From contig OZ007514.1 in assembly GCA_963931865.1 (NCBI GenBank), positions 7,294,646 through 7,358,645 on the forward strand: 64,000 nucleotides of DNA. Reading direction: 5' to 3'. The DNA comes from Axinella damicornis. Lineage: Eukaryota > Porifera > Demospongiae > Axinellida > Axinellidae. A model generated the notes under the pieces. That model saw only the letters and a program-made list of their open reading frames with translations, had not been told where the DNA came from and did no database searches. Shown in pieces: positions 20,741 through 30,205 of the stretch. The number at the start of each line of letters is the position of its first letter. The stretch's first letter is position 1. A program made the position numbers and the translations under genes.

Positions 20741-20828
20741 ATACAAAGACAGAGGCACGCTCATCGTTGGAAGTAGGTTGCGCGTCCGCATTTTTCAGGA
20801 ACGTGTTGCCCGCCAATTTGCCGCCAAA

Positions 20829-20890
20829 ATGTTACGGGTTTTGCCGCGAATGCCTAGCACCCAAGCTGTGAACTTTCTCTCAACCAGCAG
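20829..20890 (+). CDS. Candidate first exon with mitochondrial-type leader (unit A)
   Basis: GCCAAAATG starts a frame MLRVLPRMPSTQAVNFLSTS that ends at CAG|GTATAG, a usable splice donor. The peptide has Arg residues, no acidic residue and many Ser/Thr/Leu, which is the composition of a mitochondrial targeting leader. The sequence just upstream is CpG-rich, as in an animal promoter. The same exon is conserved in unit B. I cannot identify the next exon, so the product is unknown. It could also be a chance frame. Confidence 0.35.
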
Positions 20891-21468
20891 GTATAGATAG
20901 TGGCGGTGGGGCTGCAGGGCTGGGTACAAGGGGTGGGGCTGGTGCTAGGGGGTGTGGCATAGAGCTTGGAGCATTGGAGTGGGCTGGAGGCTGGGTGCAT
21001 GGTGTGGAAGGGAGGTAGGATTGAGTGCTGATCTCATGACAATCTGACGAACCAACTTGCCCCCATACGTAACTTCTATAGGTCATGTCCGAACTGGGAT
21101 AACATTTTGCATGCAGTTAGCTATTTTGCCTATATCCAAAACTGTCTTTTGAATGGTTATTTTTCTGGCAGGAAGTAAGGTTATAATAATGCATTATGTC
21201 CATTACCTATCGATGCAACTCAAAACAAGGTCTTCCAGCCCTACTCCAATGTGTGTGCGTAACCATGGTTGCAGAATGGTAGAACAGTAGCTACGTCGGC
21301 CGTGAAGGCTCTACAGCTAATTTGCCATTGTGTGCACTGTGCAGGCTTGTACACTTCGCTTACATGAGTCACATGCACACATTAGTCATTGTACACTGTA
21401 GCTACCACGTACAGGAAGGTGCATTGTGTTATTAATTGTAACTACAATTCAATTGCTCCAATTCAGAG

Positions 21469-21608
21469 TCATGTCTTCAGTTTTTTGGTCCTCTCTCTCA
21501 ATTTCGGGTACAGTACAACAAACCCAAGTAAAAGCAAGAGATTTATCCCCAGCATGATGGCCATGGGCAGGAAAGAGCACTTCTTTGTACCCTCATATGC
21601 TGCATCCA
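21469..21608 (-). CDS. Candidate terminal exon of a membrane protein (unit A)
   Basis: On the minus strand, a CACACACAG acceptor is followed by DAAYEGTKKC, a strongly hydrophobic segment (MAIMLGINLLLLLGFVVL) and a basic tail YPKLRERTKKLKT with a stop at 21,469. This is the layout of a single membrane span with a short cytoplasmic tail. Unit B differs at three bases in the exon. Two are silent and one changes Cys to Arg. The upstream partner exon is not identified. The exon at 28,239-28,430 is on the same strand. Confidence 0.4.
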
Positions 21609-21619
21609 CTGTGTGTGTA

Positions 21620-23416
21620 CATGAATGCATACGTGATTGTGCACATAGCTAATCAATTCATATCATTCTCAGATGTAGGTAGACTAGTGTACAGGCTCTT
21701 GTCAATGCAGTAGCTAGCTAACTGTCGTGACATGTTGCACATGCATTGAGTTGGGTTTTGTGCATGGAGGTATACATGGAGGTCTAACAAGCTGCCATAT
21801 CATTAATTATTTATGCATTTAGATGGTGGGTTTGGGGCCAACTTCAAAAAATTCTGCACACCATTAGCTATAGTGTTTTGATTTAGTGAGTTCACACCAT
21901 ACCGAGGGGCCCAGACAAGCAGTTTGGTTCTCAGACCCCTTTCTGCATGGGGTGGGTAGGGTATAAGCACGCGTACGGGGAGAACGCCCCACGAAAGGGT
22001 ATGGGAACTGTGTGCATGAGCTTCTGTGTAGTCATGAATGACAGCTAGGTGCATTATAGGCTAGCCTTGTTCTGCAGGCTGAGGCTACTCCCCAGCTTAT
22101 TGGGGAGGAGCCTGCAGAACGAGGCTATTATTGGCTGTGTCCACACTGTCAAGCAACGGAAAGCTGGGCGTGTGACTGGGAACGAGGCTAAGATCATCCG
22201 CTTTGCTTCAAGTTTGCCTTCAGAGGAGCTATATTGGGATCTCATTGGAAAAAATAGCTTTAAATTTCGTCCATGAATAACTGCATGCACCAAGATAACT
22301 TTCTGGATCCGGTCACTCTGACCCCTTCCCCTTACCAAACCTCTGTGTAGAACCGTATCCCTTGCTTAGACTGGAATGATTTCAGCGAAACGTTGAGCAT
22401 TGAGCCATGAGCATTTGTGTTGCATTGCATGGTTGGAGCAAACCTATTGCCAACATGGATTTTCACTCCAGCCATAAGAATGACAAGAATAACATTGAGT
22501 TTTGCAAATTCACTCACTATAGCTGCACAAGCAATGAAAAGTGAAACTGCTTTGAATCCACGATAACAGATAATCAAATTTATTGCAGCTAACTGTCCAT
22601 GAGGGATACAGTGCCAGACAAGCCCAATTAAGCACTGCTTGCAATCCAAGTGAATTTCTGATTATGTATTTTGGAAGCTTCTCTGGTGAAAGTCAAACCT
22701 ATAATGCCCAACGTTATCAACAGAGCAAGTGATCAAGAATGAGTGGTATCAGGGACAAGGACTTCATTTTGGGAGGGTTAATTCCTATCCACATTGGGAG
22801 ATTACACAATGCTGTTGGCAACTGCTTATACATAAACAAACAGCATCAATTTAAGCCAGGCTTCATAAACTTTCAATTAATTTATCAAGTGCTCAGTGCT
22901 GCAGGGTCATGTCCCTTCAGTGTGGAAAGTAAAACGTAGCACTATCAAGTATTTTAGATGGCATGTATCCTGGGTCATCTAAATAGCTATTTTTATACCA
23001 TAAGAGTGGCCTAGTAGAGCACGTGCTGTGCATGACAAAGATGGCAGGCATGGCTAATATATATAGCTAATGCATGTGAGCTGTTGGAGAGAGAATGAAT
23101 CCCAACAGAAGAATTCTTGGAATTCAAACACAAGAAAAGCTAGCTAGCTACTAGTGAGACTAGCTAGCTACCATTGAGCCACTGGATCCATGTCAAAAGA
23201 GCAGTAGCAAACTTGCTTGGCTAAAGCAGCACAGGATTTGAGGCCTCAGCTGATTCCAGTTTCGCACAATTGGTGCTGCAAGTTTTGTACTGGCCATAAA
23301 TAGCCACTTGATACTGCACACATGGAGTGACTGAGGGTCAGACAAGAATACAAGGTCAATGAGAGTGGCAGATCCATCAGGGACAATGCGGGTAGGCTAC
23401 TCAACAACCTATGTAA
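21620..23416. other. Mostly unassigned; hairpins and possible minus-strand exons
   Basis: A minus-strand frame at 22,332-22,649 contains a hydrophobic stretch (LNVILVILMAG) and one NVS glycosylation-type site, and could be an exon of the same membrane protein, but its borders are not convincing. The hairpin at 22,062-22,127 and a half-hairpin (GGGAACGAGGCTA, to 22,191) are present. (AGCT)n runs lie near 23,140-23,170. Confidence 0.35.
22062..22127. mobile_element. 66-bp TAGCCTTG fold-back element (unit A)
   Basis: TAGCCTTGTTCTGCAGGCT pairs with GCCTGCAGAACGAGGCTA. The inner CTCCCCAGCTTATTGGGGAG closes the loop. The flanks ATTATAGGC and ATTATTGGC match at 8 of 9 if the terminal A is shared. 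The counterpart is at 42,616-42,681. Confidence 0.7.
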
Positions 23417-23468
23417 TAGCCTAGTACCCAGGCCTTCAATCGCGATTGAAGGCCTGGGTACGAGGCTA
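23417..23468. mobile_element. 52-bp TAGCCT fold-back with exact 9-bp target duplication (unit A)
   Basis: TAGCCTAGTACCCAGGCCTT pairs with AAGGCCTGGGTACGAGGCTA through a central TCGCGA. Both flanks read CCTATGTAA exactly (23,408-23,416 and 23,469-23,477). The element is little more than two ends joined together. Confidence 0.88.
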
Positions 23469-23524
23469 CCTATGTAAGAGAAAAAGCATTCTGAAGATGA
23501 ACCAAGTGCATTACAAAGAGGTGA

Positions 23525-24021
23525 ACTGAACTGAACTGAACTGAACTGAATTTATTTCGTCATACAATGACAGGGTTACACAAAAGGTTGACCTATACGA
23601 GTGCTCCCCTTACACATACAAACATAGACTAAAGGAAAAGCAAGGAAAATAAGCTTTACAATGAATGAGTAAAGCACTATACTAATTTAGTGGGTTAAAA
23701 GAACTTGTACAACTTATACTTAAAGGAAGGCAATGAATGAGCAGAAACAATATCTAAGGGTAACGAATTCCAAACAAAGGGACTATTAACAAAAAAAGAA
23801 AATCTAAATGAATTAATACTTGAAGGGATGCAAAATAAGGATAAACTATGGGATCTAGTTGATATAGATGGATTAAAACTATAGTAATTATCAAAACAGA
23901 TACAGTCCAGGTTGTTAATAATTTTGTATACCTGGCAGCAGCTCAGGATGATTCTCCTTGTGCTGAGGGGCTTCCAGCCAAGGTGAGTGCAGGCATCTTC
24001 ATATGTTCGTGACCAAGAATA
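23525..24021 (-). mobile_element. Non-LTR retrotransposon 3' end with (TTCAG)n tail, unit A only
   Basis: On the minus strand, the frame reads through RRIILSCCQVYKIINN, then TRSHSLSLF, SFRFSFFVNS and WNSLPLDIV to FKYKLYKFF and a stop. This is the standard C-terminus of a CR1/L2/Jockey-type polyprotein. An AATAAA-like signal and a (TTCAG)5 tail follow (23,525-23,550). Unit B has 5 bases (GTATG) in place of this 497-base segment, although both units share the endonuclease piece that follows. Confidence 0.75.
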
Positions 24022-24066
24022 ATATCATAATATTAATAAATATTGAAATCACCCAACAGGACTAAT

Positions 24067-24365
24067 TTAGGTCAGACAAAAACGAAACATTAAGTGAACA
24101 AAGAACATGAAATCAGTTATCCAAGATACAATTAGGTGAGGATTGTCCGGTGGTCGATAAAATACACCTAAACCAAAAAATTTTTTACCAGATACAAAAT
24201 TAGATACAAAAATAGTTTCTAAATCAGCAGGACCAGACAGTACAGTAACAAAAGATAAATCATTTCTGACACACAACAAAATATCTCCACCGTGGCGGTT
24301 TCGGTATAACCTAACATGGAATAGCCTTATTGCTGTTCAAATTGTTACTGAATCCCCGACATGAG
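24067..24365 (-). pseudogene. Non-LTR retrotransposon endonuclease fragment (unit A)
   Basis: The minus strand shows RHGGDILLCVRNDLS, then VLSGPADLETIFVS and VFYRPPDNPH. The GG-x-(L/V)-L-x-V and (F/V)YRPP blocks are the signature of the apurinic-type endonuclease of non-LTR retrotransposons. It is a fragment, in line with the 3' end at 23,525-24,021 on the same strand but lacking the RT between them. Confidence 0.7.
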
Positions 24366-24559
24366 TATGTGTCCCAAGATATTCACATGATGTGTAGCTA
24401 CAGTTCATTTTATTGGGATAGTATTCATGTTGTATAGTTGTGCTTTGTGGAGCAAAACCATTAATATAGTGTTGTCGTTATCTCATGGACCTAATGCACA
24501 TTAATGAAGGTATTGCTGTACGCTAATAACTAATCCTGTTTCTCTTCCTCAGAGGCAGA

Positions 24560-25250
24560 AGCTAAACCTTGGCTCAACCTCAGGGCAGTGTCTTGGGACC
24601 CTTGTTGTTCCTGACCTACATAAACCATGTCACCTCTCTGGATCTATCAGATGGATCGAAAATAACTGATGACATTCTCCTCTTTAAGCCGATTTATCAC
24701 CCTGACGCTAATAGCGACCTGCAGAGAGACATTGGTGCTATTGACGAATGCATAAGAAAGTGCCACCTAATGCTGAACCCCTCAAAGTGTAAATACATTA
24801 TTGCATCAAAAAGGAAACAACCCCCACCTCCCACCTGCAGGGCTGCAATTATGTAACAGTGTATTGGAACAGGTTGAAAGTTACTGATACTTAGGAATTT
24901 TAACGACATCAAAACTAACTTGGAACGACTGCATTGACCAGATATGCACCAAAGCCAGAAAACTTGTGGGTATGCTGTACAGACAGTTTTACACATGGGC
25001 TGACACCAACTCTGTATCTACCTGACCTGTATATGGCATCACCTCGAATATGCCTGTCAGCTATGGGATCCCTACACAAGTAAAGGCACACAAGCACTGG
25101 AAGCTGTACAAAAATTCGCATTTAAAGTTTGCTTGAAGAAATGGGACCTAGGCTATGAAAGAATGTTGCAATTGTTGGACCTTCAACCATTATCAGTTTG
25201 TCATCAGTATCTGAACCATGTATAACATCATCACTGGCAACTCCTACTTT
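24560..25250 (+). pseudogene. Non-LTR reverse transcriptase fragment, opposite strand (unit A)
   Basis: The plus strand reads QGSVLGPLLFLTYIN (RT block), an ITDDILLF block in place of the usual (F/Y)ADD, then MLNPSKCKYI. Later, shifted frames give WNDCIDQICTKARKLVGM, LEYACQLWDPYT and ALEAVQKFAFKV, the usual RT C-terminal motifs. Stops and frameshifts are frequent after 24,856. It points in the opposite direction to the endonuclease fragment 200 bases to its left. Confidence 0.75.
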
Positions 25251-26475
25251 CATCTTGACATTTTGTAGCAAGTAACTTCCCTTACTCATGTAATCATGGT
25301 TTAGATAAACTATACTAGACCATTTGCCCGCACAAATTATTTGCATCTTATGTTCATAGTGTTATCCCCACATGGAATAGTTTACCACCTAATATGGACA
25401 CTGGTGTGTTAGGAATAAGTGCCATGGCGTACTATATATTTTGTGAGAATAAATATAATGCTGAGCCTATAGGTCAGTCTACCAGTATAAAATCCCAGTT
25501 TCAAAGCAGCCAGATTTGTGGTTGAAAGAGAACGACAATATGCTGTAAGTCATATGCAAAAGAGCTTAGGGACAAGGTATTCACGTTTGGTGCAGTTGTG
25601 TCAAACTGTTCTAGCTAGTGCCTGTATAACCAACCTACAGTGGCAATGCACTACACACATTCATTCGTGTCGCAATGATTGTGGCTAAAAGGTTCCAATT
25701 TCACTTCGAAAGTACACTCAAGAATCCTCTCACAACTCCTGATGTCATATAGGGGCATGCCCCCAGAACCTGCCCACTTTGTGCACTATACACACAATGC
25801 CTATGCAGATCAGCGGTTTTGGACCACTTTAAATCTGGCCCTCAGCTTTTAGTCACATACTGGGGGGGGGGGGGGGGGGGGGGGGGGAGGGGCTACATTA
25901 TTCCAAGTTGAGTATGAAATTTGTGCAGGTAACTCAACTTCAAACAAATTTGTTATACGTATCTTTGATCCCAGGTGGTAATTATTGGAATCTGATTATG
26001 CATGAACAGAAACAGCATATTCCACATCTGTGTACCAGCAATGTTCCCACACGCTACTTCAATGGCACACAATATGTACGGATACTGAATAGAACATGGT
26101 TGCATAGGGTACCCATACATACGCTCAAACGTGCAATCTCTTTGCTGCAGACACCACTAGTACTCTGAGGAGCACCAAAAGCTGTAGCTTATGTTCAGAC
26201 TTGACAATGTGTCGTCTGCTTTTGTATTAGGCACTCAAGGAGGTTTCACTGTAGAATTAATAGAGAAAGCATTGGACTTCCTGAGAATGGACTTGCAAGT
26301 TCAACTCCACGGTAGTCTTCTAATTATACGTTGAAGAAAGTATTCCTTGTAACCAGATTGCAGCCTAGCTTCACAGCAACAAGCTTACAGTTTGTTTTTG
26401 GATCAGTCGGTGCCAGTGGCTTTTTGGCAGAGAGCAGAAGAATAGCTGGCTAGATGATAAAAAGGACTTAATTCT
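25251..26475. other. Poly-G tract and unassigned sequence (unit A)
   Basis: A run of 26 G stands at 25,862-25,887. Unit B has 10 G, A, 9 G at the same place. The frame 25,908-26,168 is conserved in both units but has no recognised motif. Confidence 0.4.
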
Positions 26476-26548
26476 TAGCCTCATTCCCAGGAATTCCACA
26501 CCTCCAGTTTATGCGAGCGATCAAAAACTGGAGGTGTGAAGGGCCAGG
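26476..26548. mobile_element. Decayed TAGCCTCA hairpin (unit A)
   Basis: TAGCCTCATTCCCAGG and ACACCTCCAGTTT pair with AAACTGGAGGTGT and the GGGCCAGGG side. The unit B copy (from 46,528) keeps the better pairing CCCAGGC / GCCTGGG, so unit A is the derived state here. Confidence 0.6.
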
Positions 26549-28238
26549 GCAGCAACCTTCCTTTGACAAAGGAGATTTACTAAGTAGAATTAATAATTCT
26601 ATGTTGGTAAGTAGAATTGGCGTAGTAATGATTTCAAATATAGAACATGTAATGCACTCGCAGTAACGGATGTTTAGCATTGTCGACAACTGCTAGAATA
26701 CAACCTATGAGACACTTCCCTACTATAGCTTCATCAGCACCCATTCTTTGTATCAGTATCAATTCTGTTGTTGATTCCATTTGCCACTATGGCAAAGTGT
26801 AAACAATGTCCGAGTCTAAATAGAGCCATTGTGGTCTTGAAACCTCATTAAGTTGGAATTGAGCAGATCTGCAATTTAAGAATATTGTTCCTTACACAAT
26901 GCATGTGACGCAGTTGTATACAGACCGGACGAATCTGTTTATATGGTTTGCTGAGCTAGGAGACAGTGTGCAAGCACTTCATGTACACTGTTAAAATTGG
27001 AGTGCTTATTCACGTGTTCCAGAATAATACCCTGGTGCAGTGGCGTAGCTAGGATTGTATGATAGCAGCTATGGCCTGAGTGCTGCCACTGCTGAAGACG
27101 GTGAATAGAGGTGTGTGGTGTTGATCCAATCCGTGCAAAGAGCGGAACGTTTATTCATAGTCATTTTCCAGTTACCTAGATGGGCTCTCGTAGCACTGCC
27201 ACTGCTTTCTGGTTTCCATGCAATCCGTGAATGTCTCCCTCTCGACGTGGAACGGAAATGTTAAATAGTAGCCCAAGCCTACTAATCTTAAGCCAACGAC
27301 TCCTTCCTTTCTGCACTGTCTTCTTCAGTCCACTCGGAGCACTCTGGTAGACTCCCTTGCCTTCAAGGTTTTGCCATTTAGTATACACATGGCATACTAA
27401 ACTAGCATAATTGCACATGTGCAATGTACATGTGAAAATTATTTTTATGTGGCGATCATACTGATGCCCAGGCCTAGGTTCGGGTGGGCCGGGTTTGGCA
27501 ATGCCACTGCTCTGGGGTAGGTGCTACAGTGGTTTCTATGGTAACATTGTTATACAAATAGGGTTTCCATGGAAACTGATTGGTCTTGATTCCCATGAGT
27601 TGATTGCCACAAGGATAATTTGTTGTACACACCTTGTTTTGGATCCATGTCAGTGGAAATCCTGGTTACCATGAAGCATGTGAATTAACACCCCAATTTT
27701 AACAGTGTATAGATTACATACATGATCAATGCCATGTTAGCGAGAGTGGTTTATGGAGTCTAGTGTGGAACCACTAGTGTCAATCAATGGAACACGTGTG
27801 CAGCATTGAACTTTGTTTCAATGCTTTCCTGTCTATGGGTGTTGCATGCCCTCTCACCACCACACCGGGCCCTGGTTGAGCATAATAGGTGATCTGATAA
27901 AGTGAAGAGCCTGTGTAGTTATTCCATTACATACAACAGATCATGCAGTGACTGGTGCTATTTACGTATGTACATATAGTTGCTGGGGTGCACGATGACA
28001 TGTTAGACTCTTGGTAGCAGATTGAGTGTCCATATGCAATTATATCATTGACCAACCTCTGTGTGCCATCAAAGACTTTCATATCATATGCAGACACTCA
28101 ACCTATTTGTGGGGGATCTCACAAGAATGCATGGCTGAGATATGTCCACTTCAGAAGTGGATGCTCAGATCTATGTGTGAGCTTCACTGTCATTCTCACT
28201 ACCCAATTCAAGCGTAGTATAGCCCTCTCGTTACTCAC
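26549..28238. other. No supportable gene (unit A)
   Basis: Short frames on both strands are preserved between units simply because the units are nearly identical. I see no motif or exon chain. Confidence 0.35.
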
Positions 28239-28430
28239 CATGCGGTAGTTTTCCGCGCTGCCTTTCCCTTGTTGTAGCGCTCTGTGAGCACTGAGCTTTA
28301 TGTTGGTTACCATTGATTCCTTTCTCTGTAAGCCAACCCTATAACATAATAGCATGCTTCCGCAACCAAAGAGCTCTAAGAGGCCACCTACTATATGGTA
28401 AACAAGTGCAGTGATATTAATTTTATGCAC
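28239..28430 (-). CDS. Candidate 64-codon membrane-protein exon (unit A)
   Basis: On the minus strand, a CATCTACAG acceptor precedes 192 bases (exactly 64 codons, no stop) ending ...CGCATG before a consensus donor GTGAGT. The peptide has a hydrophobic span (ITALVYHIVGGLLELFG, then CGSMLLCY) followed by a basic, polar tail (RVGLQRKES, HRALQQGKGS). I see no base difference from unit B across the exon, while its flanks do differ. The family is not recognised. It may belong to the same gene as the terminal exon at 21,469-21,608. Confidence 0.45.
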
Positions 28431-28639
28431 CTGTAGATGGGCAAGTGCACACCACATATTTATGTGTGTACCTTGAATATACCTGGCTTCTCTATATTAT
28501 TTTCTCATCAAAGGTGATCACATTTTCATGAACCAGACAACAAACAAAATTAATTTTCTCACAAGCAAAGAGAATGTTCATGGCTACCTTCAATGGACCT
28601 AAACAAGAAAATTTGCTATGAATGACTAGTATATAGTAG

Positions 28640-28805
28640 CAAGAGTTATATATGAACTCTTGATAGTACGTAGTATAGTATGTATCAGTCATGTTCCACA
28701 CTGTTGCTGTTATAGCTCTGATGTCAGAGAGAGTTCTGTTCTTCATGTATGGAGATACAGCACTGTCTCGTGTGAGATCCGGCGGTGGTGGAACTGCTGA
28801 ATAGG
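28640..28805 (-). CDS. Possible extracellular exon upstream of the membrane exon (unit A)
   Basis: After a GACCTATTCAG acceptor, the minus strand reads VPPPPDLTRDSAVSPYMKN and continues with two N-glycosylation-type sites (NRT, NMT). The 3' border is not clear. A weak GTACTA donor would end it near 28,660. Order and strand fit an extracellular part preceding the span at 28,239-28,430. Confidence 0.28.
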
Positions 28806-28819
28806 TCATCACAAACAAA

Positions 28820-30134
28820 CTCAGAAAAGGTACATACTTTACTGACTATCACGAAGCTATTTCATGCGCTGAGAACTCATGCACTGAAGAGGTCCTATCA
28901 CAGTAAATCCTCTCGGTGTAGGACACCATTAAACTCCTGCTGATGGAAGGCTAGTCCTAGCTATATCAGTAACTTTGTCTATCGGCTTTGCATGATTAAT
29001 ATCTCAAACAACTTGTGTGGCAGTGAGTCATTTCCATCAATGCTCTTCAGTAGAAGGTTCTAGTTGCCTGTGGCAAGGGAAGTGGGTACATGTCACCTGC
29101 AAGGTGGGAGAATGTCAACAGGCCCATAGCAGTGGAGTCAGAATGGTGGTGTGTAGATTGACTTCTTACCTTCTATGTCTGCTGTGTCTTATCCAATTGT
29201 ATTGGTTGTGTTATTTAAGTTAACCCATTGCGCCCCGTAGCAGCCAGATGAGCCCAGAGGATACCCATAAGCCCATAAGAATTTATATAGGGGGTTTAAT
29301 ATTGCTGGAATAAATGAAGGATGGCAATATGTTATAGTTATGCTACCAGCTACTGTGGTTTATCAGGAATACACCTGAGGCCCAATTAGAGGCTTAGGTG
29401 CAGCCAGATGCATCTAATTGAATAACTGCCCAGTATATACAGCAGCTGATACTTAGTACAACTGGCTTGTACTACAGTGGCTTCTAAGTCACTTGCTGAT
29501 AAGTGGCTTCTGTGTACACTGATTTGTGGGTGTATGTAGTTAGCCGGCTCTTCTAACTTCCAATTAGCAGGTTACGCTATATAAGGCACCTTTCAACTGC
29601 CTCATCACTGTACAAGTATATACCTATATCTGGCTGAACACCCCAAGACAAAGACATTAAAATGCAGAATGCAGTGAATAGTGACTCTAATGTTCAATCG
29701 ATAAATCTGTCGACTGTGCTCGGCAATACATGCAGTGCCAACTGTTCAAGTCCATGCTATAGCTTGTTCCATTTTTACCTTATTTGACAGTCATTCAGCC
29801 TTCTGATTCTGCTCTGCAATATTGTAGCTGCCAGGTTTCAGGTATTGGAAGTCAATGGGCCCCAATCTATTATCTCCTGCACACATAGAGGAAATGAGCC
29901 TGGGTACAAGGTTCAAGATTATGCCATAATTATTTGGATAATTTGGGGTATGAAAAGTGTCATGAATAAATTAGCATCTCTTACACAACAAGATAAACTT
30001 TACGCAAGTGGTCTTAGCCTGGTTTTCTTAGCTTGGGTGGTGCTGCGTTGTGGTAGAGGAGCATTCTTCATCTTGGCCCTTCTCCCTTGGTATGAAGGTT
30101 CAGCATTCAGATGATAGGGAATGAGACCTCTAGT
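28820..30134. other. No supportable gene (unit A)
   Basis: Contains a hydrophobic plus-strand frame (29,845-30,114) with no start or splice context that I trust. Confidence 0.35.
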
Positions 30135-30137
30135 GCT

Positions 30138-30205
30138 GGTTCGGTGGCTCAATGGACAGAGCATTGGCCTTGAATGCTAATGGTTGTGGAATGAAGTATC
30201 CGAAA
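30138..30205 (+). repeat. Degenerate tRNA-like sequence (unit A)
   Basis: GGTTCGGTGGCTCAATGGACAG resembles a tRNA 5' half with an A box, followed by an anticodon-like CCTTGAATGC and a poor B box (GGTTGTGGAATGAAG instead of GGTTCGAATCC). It is probably a relic of a tRNA-derived SINE. The counterpart lies near 50,213. Confidence 0.3.

Noticed and set aside
30138..30205. Functional tRNA gene
   Set aside because: The B box is degenerate and I cannot form an acceptor stem or T arm. It is kept only as a tRNA-like relic.
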